Of a stretch of DNA of 64,000 bases, positions 1-7,532 are shown one piece after another; position 1 is the stretch's first letter, and the number at the start of each line of letters is the position of its first letter. A program made the translations under genes and the position numbers. The stretch lies in the NCBI GenBank assembly GCA_945875585.1, contig CAMCLK010000007.1, positions 1 through 64,000 on the forward strand, given 5' to 3'. Under the pieces are notes generated by a model, which saw only the letters and a program-made list of their open reading frames with translations, did no database searches and had not been told where the DNA came from. The stretch comes from Candidatus Kuenenia stuttgartensis. GTDB taxonomy: Bacteria > Planctomycetota > Planctomycetia > Gemmatales > Gemmataceae.

Positions 1-533
1 ATCGGTTTGTCGCCTTGACCGGGCATTGGCTTGTCGCCTTGTCCGGGCATTGGCTTGTCGCCTTGTCCGGGCATTGGCTTGTCGCCTTGACCGGGCATCG
101 GCTTATCGCCCTGTCCGGGCATTGGTTTATCGCCCTGACCGGGCATAGGCTTGTCACCTTGACCGGGCATGGGCTTATCGCCCTGACCGGGCATGGGTTT
201 GTCGCCTTGGTCTTTAAGCGCTTCACGGATTCGGTTTTCGACATCTTTCAAGGCGTCGGGCTTGTCATCCTGACCGGGCATAGGCTTGTCGCCTTGGCCG
301 GGCATTGGCTTGTCGCCCTGACCAGGCATAGGCTTGTCACCTTGACCGGGCATAGGCTTGTCGCCTTGTCCTGGCATAGGCTTTTCACCTTGACCGGGCA
401 TAGGCTTTTCACCTTGTCCGGGCATAGGCTTGTCGCCTTGTCCTGGCATAGGCTTTTCACCTTGTCCGGGCATAGGCTTGTCGCCCTCACCAGGCATAGG
501 CTTGTCGCCTTGTCCGGGCATTGGGTTATCGCC
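1..533 (-). repeat. 24-bp coding tandem repeat (GDKPMPGQ octapeptide)
   Basis: There are two blocks of exact 24-base units. Positions 270-533 hold 11 units and positions 15-206 hold 8, with a further partial unit at 1-14. The blocks are separated by a non-repeat 21-codon linker (207-269, containing ALKDVENRIREALKD, probably helical). Unit variation is mostly synonymous, or D/E (GDK versus GEK) and Q/E at the ends. The first unit read in coding direction is GDNPMPGQ. Units have no spacers, so this is a coding minisatellite and not a CRISPR array. The array continues beyond the window edge. Confidence 0.95.
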
Positions 534-3239
534 CTGATTTTCATTTTGTTCTTGGTTCTTCTGGTCTTTCTGGAATTGATCCATCTTGTCTTTTTGGCGC
601 TGATCTTCCTTTTGGCGATCCATTTCGTCTGCCGCTGGAATCAAGTTCACCAGAACAGCTTGGCTCTGGCCGAGATGCGCTGGATCTGGATGATGGTCCC
701 GGCCTTCAATTTTCAAACGCAACTTTTGCCCAGCCACAAGAGTGACAGGCCTGCCTTGCGTGTCGCGAAGGTCAGAAAGCTTCAGTGGGTGAAGGGTTTG
801 AATCTTTAGGGGCGGGCCAGTTTCTCCCGCTGGTAATGCTGTGCCAATCCCAGATAACGCAATTTCCTGACCATCCATAAGCCAATCGGCGCGGATGATC
901 ACCGATTTTAATCCGAGATCGTCTTCGGCGCGGATCTTCAGCAGGAGTTGGCCATTGACCGCAACACTTGTCCCATCCGCGGGTTCCAGTAGCTCCACCA
1001 CGGGAGGCTTGTCTTCGATTATTTCTACTGGATAGGTCCCCATCTCGCGCAGCGATTGATTTTCACCCTTCACGAACGCGCGGTAAACCCCCGGTTTATC
1101 GAGTGGCAGATTGACGTTGAGATTCCGGTTGTTCGTTGTGTCTGGCAGTCCAGCAATTTCCCGCTCGGCGCCACCTGTTGGCTGGAACGTAATACCGCCC
1201 TGAACCCCGGGAACATTTGTTTCTAGGCAGATCGTTGCCTTCGAGCCAGCGATTGCCTTGATTTCGCGTTCGCGGCTAACGGTCGCGGGAACACGCGCAT
1301 ATTCCGGGGAATCCAGCTTTACGGAAAAGCCGGTCAATTTTAGAGGAGATGCTAATTCCACAGGCTGGACGGGTGTTGCCGCATCGCCAGCAAAAACCTG
1401 ATACCAGCCGCCTTCACCAATAACATTAGCGGGAACCATGCTTGTCCACGGTTCTTTTTCGGATCTGCGTTTCAGCGGGAACGACTTGCCGCCTTCGTTA
1501 TCCCCCATTGCGCGGTAATGAACACGTGGCTCGTTCATTTTGCCGGCTTCTGGAATTTCTCCTGAAATCTGTGCCACCACCGACAAATTCTCGCCAGCCT
1601 TCAGGCGAGCAGGGCCACGGGGTTGCACCATCCGGATTTCCGTGCTGTTTTTCAGAATTTCGATAGGGATTTCTAATTCGTTTGTACCGCTGTCGCCCGG
1701 GCGTGTGTCCGAAGCTGTCACTACAAGCGTCCCTTTGCTTCCAGCGTGATCCCGTAGATCTGCGGCCCGGATGGTCCAAGAGGCTGTGCATGCGGGAACC
1801 GGCTTGCTGCCGGGAAGGGGGGGCACACCAGAGGCTGCCAAGGGCTTCTTCGGATGTCCCGGGAAAACAAGGTTACCGGTTACTAAACCGAGACCATGGT
1901 CGTCTGTCACGAGCACCTGAAACATTTCAGAATCGACCAGACGAAGTCTTGCAGGTGTGGTGGCCGGTAGAAGCAGTTTGAACGTGGGTTTGCTGTCTTC
2001 CACTATTTCAAGCTTGCTCGAAAGGGTGTCGGCAATATCGCCCGCTAGACCCACGAGATGAATGTAGTAATTTCCAGATTCGCTCGAAGGCAGGTTACCC
2101 TGAAACGCCTTTGGGCTGTCCGAACTAACATTGAATTTCGATTTTGTTGAAATACCGGTCTTGCTGGAAGTGAAGTGAAGCTCCGCGCTTTTCAGGTCGC
2201 CACTGGCGGTACCGGCAACTGCGATCGTGGAGCTGCGAATGGCACTGATACCCAATTCTGTTCCCTCGATGGGATCAAGGCGCAGGTAGGCGGGGGGTTC
2301 AACTCGTGTTTTGATCGACTGCACAAACATATCGAGGCGGACTGTTACCTCGTGGTCTGCTGTTCGGGCGTCGCCCGCAGTCACCCGGTAGGTGAAGCCC
2401 GTATGGATCAGATCCCGGGGGACTGTTGCTAACCAAATTCCATCCGCACGTGAGGCGTCTGCTGCCATTGGAATTGTGACAGGAATCTGGTCGGGTGTGT
2501 TCCACATGTGCAGCAAGGCTGCATCTGCGGCGCCTGCTTCAGGAATCTTGCCCGTCAGTTCAACACGGATGGCCATATCGTGACCTACGCGAATCGAGCC
2601 GTTTCCGCCCGCCGGATCGAGGATCTCGATATGGGTGAGGCATACGACCGGATGGTCGATCCACGGGGTGAGGCCGCGTGTGAGTGCTCGGACGAAGCTT
2701 CCAGGGCCCATCAGTGCCAGCAAAAGAACCAAGGCGATGGCAGCAATCGAAAACATGGTTGCGGGCATGCGCGACTGCGGTAGGGCCTGAACGGATTCGG
2801 CGATATCCACATCATGGACGTCTTTCAGGGCCCGCTTGATCAGTGCGCCCCTGATAGCCAGTGGCATGGGTTGATGCCTGAGGTCCAGCCAGTTGATCAG
2901 GCTGTTGCGGCATTCAGGAAGGACGGCCTCAAGGGTGTGCGCGGAGTAATACGGATTGATACCAGTCAGCATGGGACGTAGCAGCATGCGAGCAATCACG
3001 ACTGTTACCGACAGGCCAAGCAATCCAAGTAGCGGTATTCCAGCCCAAGCAGGAAGCCTGCCACTTGCATGAACGAGAATCAGGACGGAGCATGCCAAAA
3101 AACATGCTGCACCTGCCCACAATCCACCCGAAGTCAGGGCACGCATTCGCAAGTGCTGGCTGGTGGTTGCGAGGGCCTGTTCAATGGTGGCCTCGGCCGG
3201 GTCGATCCCGGGGCGGGCTTCAAACGTCGCCGTGGCCAT
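1..3239 (-). CDS. large repeat-tailed membrane protein (DUF4175-like), C-terminus off the window
   Basis: I read one uninterrupted minus-strand frame from ATG at 3239 to the left edge, at least 1079 residues with no stop. A GGGGAG ribosome binding site lies 7 bases before the ATG. Hydrophobic segments at about residues 39-57, 63-84 and 161-178 suggest an N-terminal membrane anchor. A long region of Ig/beta-type sequence follows (about 190-860), then a Gln/Lys/Asp-rich charged stretch. From about residue 902 the protein becomes a tandem GDKPMPGQ octapeptide array. The overall plan resembles the large planctomycete proteins annotated as DUF4175 or 'circumsporozoite protein-like'; that assignment is from memory and moderate. 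Function unknown; probably a cell-envelope protein with a flexible Pro-rich tail. The gene is divergent from the sugar-isomerase gene. The plus-strand frame that is open through the repeats is a by-product of the 24-base period. Confidence 0.75.
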   Translation of the reverse strand, partial: MATATFEARPGIDPAEATIEQALATTSQHLRMRALTSGGLWAGAACFLACSVLILVHASGRLPAWAGIPLLGLLGLSVTVVIARMLLRPMLTGINPYYSAHTLEAVLPECRNSLINWLDLRHQPMPLAIRGALIKRALKDVHDVDIAESVQALPQSRMPATMFSIAAIALVLLLALMGPGSFVRALTRGLTPWIDHPVVCLTHIEILDPAGGNGSIRVGHDMAIRVELTGKIPEAGAADAALLHMWNTPDQIPVTIPMAADASRADGIWLATVPRDLIHTGFTYRVTAGDARTADHEVTVRLDMFVQSIKTRVEPPAYLRLDPIEGTELGISAIRSSTIAVAGTASGDLKSAELHFTSSKTGISTKSKFNVSSDSPKAFQGNLPSSESGNYYIHLVGLAGDIADTLSSKLEIVEDSKPTFKLLLPATTPARLRLVDSEMFQVLVTDDHGLGLVTGNLVFPGHPKKPLAASGVPPLPGSKPVPACTASWTIRAADLRDHAGSKGTLVVTASDTRPGDSGTNELEIPIEILKNSTEIRMVQPRGPARLKAGENLSVVAQISGEIPEAGKMNEPRVHYRAMGDNEGGKSFPLKRRSEKEPWTSMVPANVIGEGGWYQVFAGDAATPVQPVELASPLKLTGFSVKLDSPEYARVPATVSREREIKAIAGSKATICLETNVPGVQGGITFQPTGGAEREIAGLPDTTNNRNLNVNLPLDKPGVYRAFVKGENQSLREMGTYPVEIIEDKPPVVELLEPADGTSVAVNGQLLLKIRAEDDLGLKSVIIRADWLMDGQEIALSGIGTALPAGETGPPLKIQTLHPLKLSDLRDTQGRPVTLVAGQKLRLKIEGRDHHPDPAHLGQSQAVLVNLIPAADEMDRQKEDQRQKDKMDQFQKDQKNQEQNENQGDNPMPGQGDKPMPGEGDKPMPGQGEKPMPGQGDKPMPGQGEKPMPGQGEKPMPGQGDKPMPGQGDKPMPGQGDKPMPGQGDKPMPGQDDKPDALKDVENRIREALKDQGDKPMPGQGDKPMPGQGDKPMPGQGDKPMPGQGDKPMPGQGDKPMPGQGDKPMPGQGDKPMPGQGDKP

Positions 3240-3421
3240 GTTGATTCTCCCCGGCAGGTGCGTTCACGTGGAAATGCCTAATTAAGCTTATTCTAATAGA
3301 AACGAATCTGTACACCGAATCCTTGAGGAGTTTCGGAATTCCTGACCCCCAATTTCACGCAACGGGGTGTTGGGACCGTGGGATTCGTCACACCATGGCC
3401 AGCGTGAAGGGTGCCTGCACC

Positions 3422-4330
3422 ATGAACAACCGCACAGATCTGAACCGTCGCAGTGCCATTTCAGGTCTTGCGACCTCGGCAGTGGCCTTGGCCCTGAAGG
3501 GTGGTTCCGCAGGGGCAAACAGTCTCATCGATGCTGGGGAACCGAAATTCAAGCTTGGTTCCGTCACCTACAACATCTTGCAGGGTTTTGACTTAACAAC
3601 ACTTCTGGATATTTGCCAGAAGACCGGCATTTCGCCAATCGAGTTTCGGACCACCCACAAGCATGGGGTTGAACCCACGCTGAATGCGCAGGCGCGGCGT
3701 GATATCAAGAAACAGTGTGCTGATGCAGGTGTCGATATCTGGGGATGTGGCTCTGTATGTGAGTTTCATGCTGCTGATGAATCTGTTGTTAAGAAAAATA
3801 TTGAGACGTGCAAAGCGTTTCTTCAACTGGTTAGTGACATCGGTGGAAAGGGTGTCAAGGTTCGCCCCAATGGATTCCCCAAAGGCGTGCCTGTGGAAAA
3901 AACAGTGGAACAGATTGGCAAGGCGTTGCAGGTTTGTGGCAAAGCGGCTGACGCTGTTGGAGTTGAGGTTTGGGTGGAAGTGCATGGCGCGGGCACCCAG
4001 GAACCTGCTCACATGAAATCGATCATGGAGCAAACGAATCACAAGAAGGTAGGTATCACTTGGAATTCTAATCCAACTGACGTGAAAAAAGGGAGCGTTG
4101 CTGAGTCGTTTGCCATGCTTCAACCGTGGATCAGGTCGTGCCACATCAACGATTTGAATAACGATGCCAAGGGCTTATACCCCTACCGCGAACTGTTCAG
4201 GCTGTTGCGAGAATCGGGTTACGACCGGACCACTCTTATCGAAGTGGGCCAGTCAATTCCCGACAAGGAAAAATGCATCGCTTTCCTGAAGGATTACAAA
4301 ACCCTCTGGCAAAAACTGGCCCGCGCATGA
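3422..4330 (+). CDS. sugar phosphate isomerase/epimerase-like TIM-barrel protein, exported
   Basis: 302 residues from the ATG at 3422. I chose this start because it places a Tat-like NRRSAISGLATSAVALAL segment at the N-terminus (Arg-Arg at residues 9-10). A TTG at 3323 and an ATG at 3395 are in-frame alternatives. The body fits the xylose-isomerase-like TIM barrel (AP endonuclease 2 family). Likely metal-site segments are EFRTTHKHG, WVEVHG, SCHINDL and TLIEVGQ, which supply Glu and His ligands in the expected order. Substrate unknown; many planctomycetes carry large exported families of this type, presumed to act on sugars. The stop overlaps the start of the esterase gene (ATGA at 4327-4330), so the two are co-translated. 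Confidence 0.8.
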   Translation: MNNRTDLNRRSAISGLATSAVALALKGGSAGANSLIDAGEPKFKLGSVTYNILQGFDLTTLLDICQKTGISPIEFRTTHKHGVEPTLNAQARRDIKKQCADAGVDIWGCGSVCEFHAADESVVKKNIETCKAFLQLVSDIGGKGVKVRPNGFPKGVPVEKTVEQIGKALQVCGKAADAVGVEVWVEVHGAGTQEPAHMKSIMEQTNHKKVGITWNSNPTDVKKGSVAESFAMLQPWIRSCHINDLNNDAKGLYPYRELFRLLRESGYDRTTLIEVGQSIPDKEKCIAFLKDYKTLWQKLARA

Positions 4331-5193
4331 TCCGTCAGCGTTTAGAAAGACACTACGGCCATTGGCCACGGCGCTGTTTACTGCAGATTCCTCAATCCGC
4401 ACCTGTGCGTGATCTGCTCATGGTGCTTCATGGGTGTGGGGGAACGGCGTCGTGGATGGCTGTAGAAACCGCATTGGAAATCCATGCGGAGGCAACTGGC
4501 TTGGCTTTGGCTTTTCCAGAGGCCACGCGTGCCGACATGACAAGGCCAGCGCATTTCATGAACAATGCGCCCTGTTGGGACGACGGGGCCAATAGGCCGC
4601 AACCCAAGCCAGCTAATAATGCGGATGATGCGGCGTGGATTTGTCAGTTGTCCCGGGACTTAGTCAAGCAGTTCGGGCTTTCCAGACCACCGTATTTGGC
4701 TGGTTTTTCGAATGGCGCGGGAATGATTGCCGCCACCATTGAGCATGGCGCCGCGCCCTTCAGTGGTGCCGCGTACGTGTGTGGTTATCCTCGCAGAGAT
4801 CCTGTTGCTGTAGTCATGCCGGTTCCATCGCTCTTTCTCATGGGGGAAGTGGATCCACTTGTGCCGTGGGGCGGTGGTGATGTGGTATTGCCTTGGCACC
4901 CGGACTTTATTGCCGTGCCTGATATTTCCACACGGATTTCGCGTTGGGCGCATGCGATGGGGGCCAAATCTTCCGCAGAAGTACCATCGTCTGCTGGCCC
5001 ATGGCGGTCGTGGCGGTATGGGGATATCGAAACAACTGCAGGTGTTGAAGTCCGGTTGATACAGAGACTGGGTCATCATTGGCCGGGCGGACGCGGACAA
5101 TGGACCGATCCGCGCAGCGGCGCGCGGCGCGATGACATTGATGCCGGCGCGATTATTCTGGATTATTTTGGGTTGGGCGCCGGGGAGGGGTAA
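4327..5193 (+). CDS. PHB depolymerase/feruloyl esterase-like alpha/beta hydrolase
   Basis: 288 residues. The first ATG overlaps the preceding stop by four bases. The fold signature is an alpha/beta hydrolase of the LpqC/PHB-depolymerase type: an HGCGG oxyanion-hole segment at about 35-39, the nucleophile elbow GFSNGAGM with Ser128, a likely acid Asp176 in GEVDPLVPW, and the histidine in LGHHWPGG at about 250. I see no clear signal peptide. It probably cleaves an ester in a plant or storage polymer, but the substrate cannot be read from sequence. Its 3' end overlaps that of the convergent gene at 5153 by 41 bases, leaving no room for an intergenic terminator. Confidence 0.8.
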   Translation: MIRQRLERHYGHWPRRCLLQIPQSAPVRDLLMVLHGCGGTASWMAVETALEIHAEATGLALAFPEATRADMTRPAHFMNNAPCWDDGANRPQPKPANNADDAAWICQLSRDLVKQFGLSRPPYLAGFSNGAGMIAATIEHGAAPFSGAAYVCGYPRRDPVAVVMPVPSLFLMGEVDPLVPWGGGDVVLPWHPDFIAVPDISTRISRWAHAMGAKSSAEVPSSAGPWRSWRYGDIETTAGVEVRLIQRLGHHWPGGRGQWTDPRSGARRDDIDAGAIILDYFGLGAGEG

Positions 5194-5827
5194 GGCCGCG
5201 CCGTTTGTGGCACAGTGGTTGCCCGAGAACCTCTCCCAAAAGAATGGTTGCCTGAATATTCCGCCTATCGGATAGTACTTGGCTCAAAAACCGGTTGAAT
5301 GGGTGCTGAGCCTGCTGCTGACCCGTTTGTGTGGATTGAACCAGAACCGAAAGTGCTTCCGGAGTGGCCGACAATGCGGCCATAGCCGGTAGGGCTGGCA
5401 GTGCCGGCCCTAGCTCGGGTGTCTGATTGGTATCCATGGTCAACGGTGCTGAGGCGGCGTCACGGGCCTTTCTGGCCTTGCGTCGTTTGGCGGCATCCGC
5501 AGCAACGCCCGTTGGCTCAGGCGCTGGCAGCTCTGGAGCGGGCGCGGCGGTTGCCATGGGCGCGGCATCTGCTTCACCACGCCTGCGGCGCGCTTCTTGA
5601 AGGAATTCTTCAAGAGATAAAGGAGCCCGCGCAACGGGACCTTGTCCCATGGGCGGAGCCTGACCCGGGCGGACCGGCCTGACGGGTTCAGCCAACGCTT
5701 TCATCAGGCTTGAGACAATCCAAAATCCAACCGAAAGCATCATCACTAGGATGGCTACCCACGGTTCTTGTGCTGCCCAGGGAATGGTCATGAGCACAGC
5801 TCCTTCGCCACCAGATACCAACACCAT
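5153..5827 (-). CDS. small membrane protein of the FloA operon, unknown
   Basis: 224 residues. One clear membrane segment lies near the N-terminus (about 25-45, WVAILVMMLSVGFWIVSSLM), followed by a Pro/Ala-rich and charged cytoplasmic-looking tail. I do not recognise the family. The ATG at 5827 shares its A with the floA stop (TGATG), so translation is probably coupled to floA. An internal ATG at 5791 is possible. Being last in an nfeD-nfeD-floA operon suggests a role at flotillin membrane domains; that is inference from position only. Confidence 0.7.
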   Translation of the reverse strand: MVLVSGGEGAVLMTIPWAAQEPWVAILVMMLSVGFWIVSSLMKALAEPVRPVRPGQAPPMGQGPVARAPLSLEEFLQEARRRRGEADAAPMATAAPAPELPAPEPTGVAADAAKRRKARKARDAASAPLTMDTNQTPELGPALPALPAMAALSATPEALSVLVQSTQTGQQQAQHPFNRFLSQVLSDRRNIQATILLGEVLGQPLCHKRRGLTPPRRPTQNNPE

Positions 5828-6918
5828 CAGGCTCCGCCACGGTCAGGACGATCCCCCGATGCTTGCGAAGATCGCCCACCCATTCCGGCGATGGATCCAC
5901 GCATGTTGGTGTCAGCTTGCAGGTTCAGCAGATTGTAATAATCCATAACGCCCATTTTGCCCTCGCGAATGGCCTGAGCAATCGCGCGGGGAATTTCCGC
6001 TTCGGCTTCAACTACAAGCGCCCGGCTTTCTTCCACCTTGGCCCGCATCGCTTCGACCTTCGCGCTGTTTTCCTGTGCTTCCGCAACGGCCATGGCGCGG
6101 CGTTTTTCAGCATCGGCTTGGGCAAGTCTCAGGTTGGCGGCGGCTTGGTCAGCCTGAAGGTTGGCGCCGATGTTGGCACCAACATCGATTTCCGCCACGT
6201 CGATCGAGACGATTTCGTACATGGTCTGGGCGTCGAGTGAGTTCTTCAGCACGGCCTGTGAAATCAGGTTGGGGTTGGCCAAAACATCCGTATGGCTTTC
6301 GGCGGAACCGATGGCTTTCACAATACCTTCACCCACACGGGCAATAATGGTTTCTTCCGTCGCGCCGCCGACCAGCGACGATAATTTTGTTCGCACGGTT
6401 ACCCTGGCGCGGGCCTTGAGTTGAATACCATTTTTACAAACACCATCCAGTGTGGCGCGTCCCTTGCCCGGGTCTGGGCAGTCGATCACTTTCGGATCCA
6501 CACTGCGCCTTACAGCCTCGTAAATGTCGCGGCCGGCAAGGTCGATCGCCGCGGCAATCGACCACGGAAGGTCGAGGCTCGCCTTTTTCGCGGCCACCAC
6601 GGCCGCGCTGGTGCGCTGAAGGTTGCCTCGGGACAAAAGGTGTGTTTCGAGGTCTTTTGTTTCAACTTTGACGCCGGCGTTTACCATGGCGATTTTCTGG
6701 TTCACCACCAGTTTGTAATCGATTCCAAGCAGACGCATGCGGATCAGATCGAACAAACCAATCTTCGCACCTGCCAAATAGGCGCGAATCAGTGTTCCTA
6801 AAAAGTTGAATGCCACCAGAAGGAGGACAAGGCCCAAAATGGCGACAACCACCCCAATGACCAGAACCCATGTTCCTGATGCATTGATTTGGTTCATCTG
6901 TGCCAGAAGTGAATTCAT
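5827..6918 (-). CDS. floA: flotillin-like protein FloA
   Basis: 363 residues, the usual FloA length (UPF0365). A membrane hairpin at about 17-45 is followed by the conserved block GAKIGLFDLIRMRLLGID, an SPFH-type domain, and an Ala/Glu-rich coiled coil (ANLRLAQADAEKRRAMA, VEEAEAEIPRAIAQA-like) ending in GVMDYYNLLNLQADT, which is diagnostic of the family. FloA scaffolds ordered lipid microdomains in bacterial membranes. The start lies one base after the nfeD stop (TGACATG), with AGGAGATAG upstream. Neighbouring NfeD proteins are the known genomic partners of flotillins, so this is a standard NfeD-flotillin operon. Confidence 0.95.
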   Translation of the reverse strand: MNSLLAQMNQINASGTWVLVIGVVVAILGLVLLLVAFNFLGTLIRAYLAGAKIGLFDLIRMRLLGIDYKLVVNQKIAMVNAGVKVETKDLETHLLSRGNLQRTSAAVVAAKKASLDLPWSIAAAIDLAGRDIYEAVRRSVDPKVIDCPDPGKGRATLDGVCKNGIQLKARARVTVRTKLSSLVGGATEETIIARVGEGIVKAIGSAESHTDVLANPNLISQAVLKNSLDAQTMYEIVSIDVAEIDVGANIGANLQADQAAANLRLAQADAEKRRAMAVAEAQENSAKVEAMRAKVEESRALVVEAEAEIPRAIAQAIREGKMGVMDYYNLLNLQADTNMRGSIAGMGGRSSQASGDRPDRGGA

Positions 6919-6919
6919 G

Positions 6920-7507
6920 TCAGCTATCTCCTTGGGATGACGGGGCGTGCGGGGAACGGGTTGGAATTAGTTCGAAAAGATCCGAATCAATGGAAGCGAG
7001 CGGAGTTTCTTTGCCGGGGGAAACAGGGCGTACCAAAACACGGCTACCACTGACTTTAAGACATCGTACGACTTGTCCGGGATCCACCATCAGACCCTCT
7101 GTTATGCAATCGATGCGGCGGCCTTCAAAATCGACCACACCGCTGGGGCGTAAATACGATTGGGCCACTCCAAGGCGTCCTTCCAGATGTTCCAGTTCTT
7201 GTAGGGAACGAAACTCCGAAACGGTTGCGTCCACACTCGTGCTACGCGCCAGTACTGAGCGTCCCAGCGGCGTCCACGGGAATATTCGCGCAAGAAGCCA
7301 TCCCACAAGGGGCAGCGCGATGGTTGTGGTGGCTAGTACTGTCAGGCCCATGCCGGGCGAATGACTGAAGGCGGTAGCCACGCCCGCCACCACCATGATG
7401 GTGCCAATACCTACAAGCAGGCCTGCGGTTCCAAGCACCAGATCAACCAGGGCAGCGATCAGGCCGAGCGCTACCAAAGTCCATGCCGTTGGCATCAGCC
7501 AATCCAT
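6920..7507 (-). CDS. short NfeD-family membrane protein
   Basis: 195 residues from ATG 7507 (MDWLMPTAW), preceded by an AGGA ribosome binding site. The open frame extends further upstream but would overlap the previous gene. Two or more membrane segments (about 8-60) are followed by a C-terminal OB-fold-like beta barrel (SGVVDFEGRRIDCITEG, VSGSRVLVRP), the NfeD C-terminal domain. This short class lacks the ClpP-like protease part. It lies 25 bases downstream of the long NfeD gene and one base before floA, and probably helps organise FloA assemblies. Confidence 0.85.
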   Translation of the reverse strand: MDWLMPTAWTLVALGLIAALVDLVLGTAGLLVGIGTIMVVAGVATAFSHSPGMGLTVLATTTIALPLVGWLLARIFPWTPLGRSVLARSTSVDATVSEFRSLQELEHLEGRLGVAQSYLRPSGVVDFEGRRIDCITEGLMVDPGQVVRCLKVSGSRVLVRPVSPGKETPLASIDSDLFELIPTRSPHAPSSQGDS

Positions 7508-7532
7508 GGGCAATGGTCCTGAGAGGATTTGT

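Noticed and set aside
1-533. Possible CRISPR array
   Set aside because: Units are contiguous 24-mers without spacers and keep one open frame with synonymous changes; this is coding repeat DNA.
15-809. 264-codon plus-strand open frame through the repeats
   Set aside because: It is the antisense of the real minus-strand gene and is open only because the 24-base unit has no stop in that frame.
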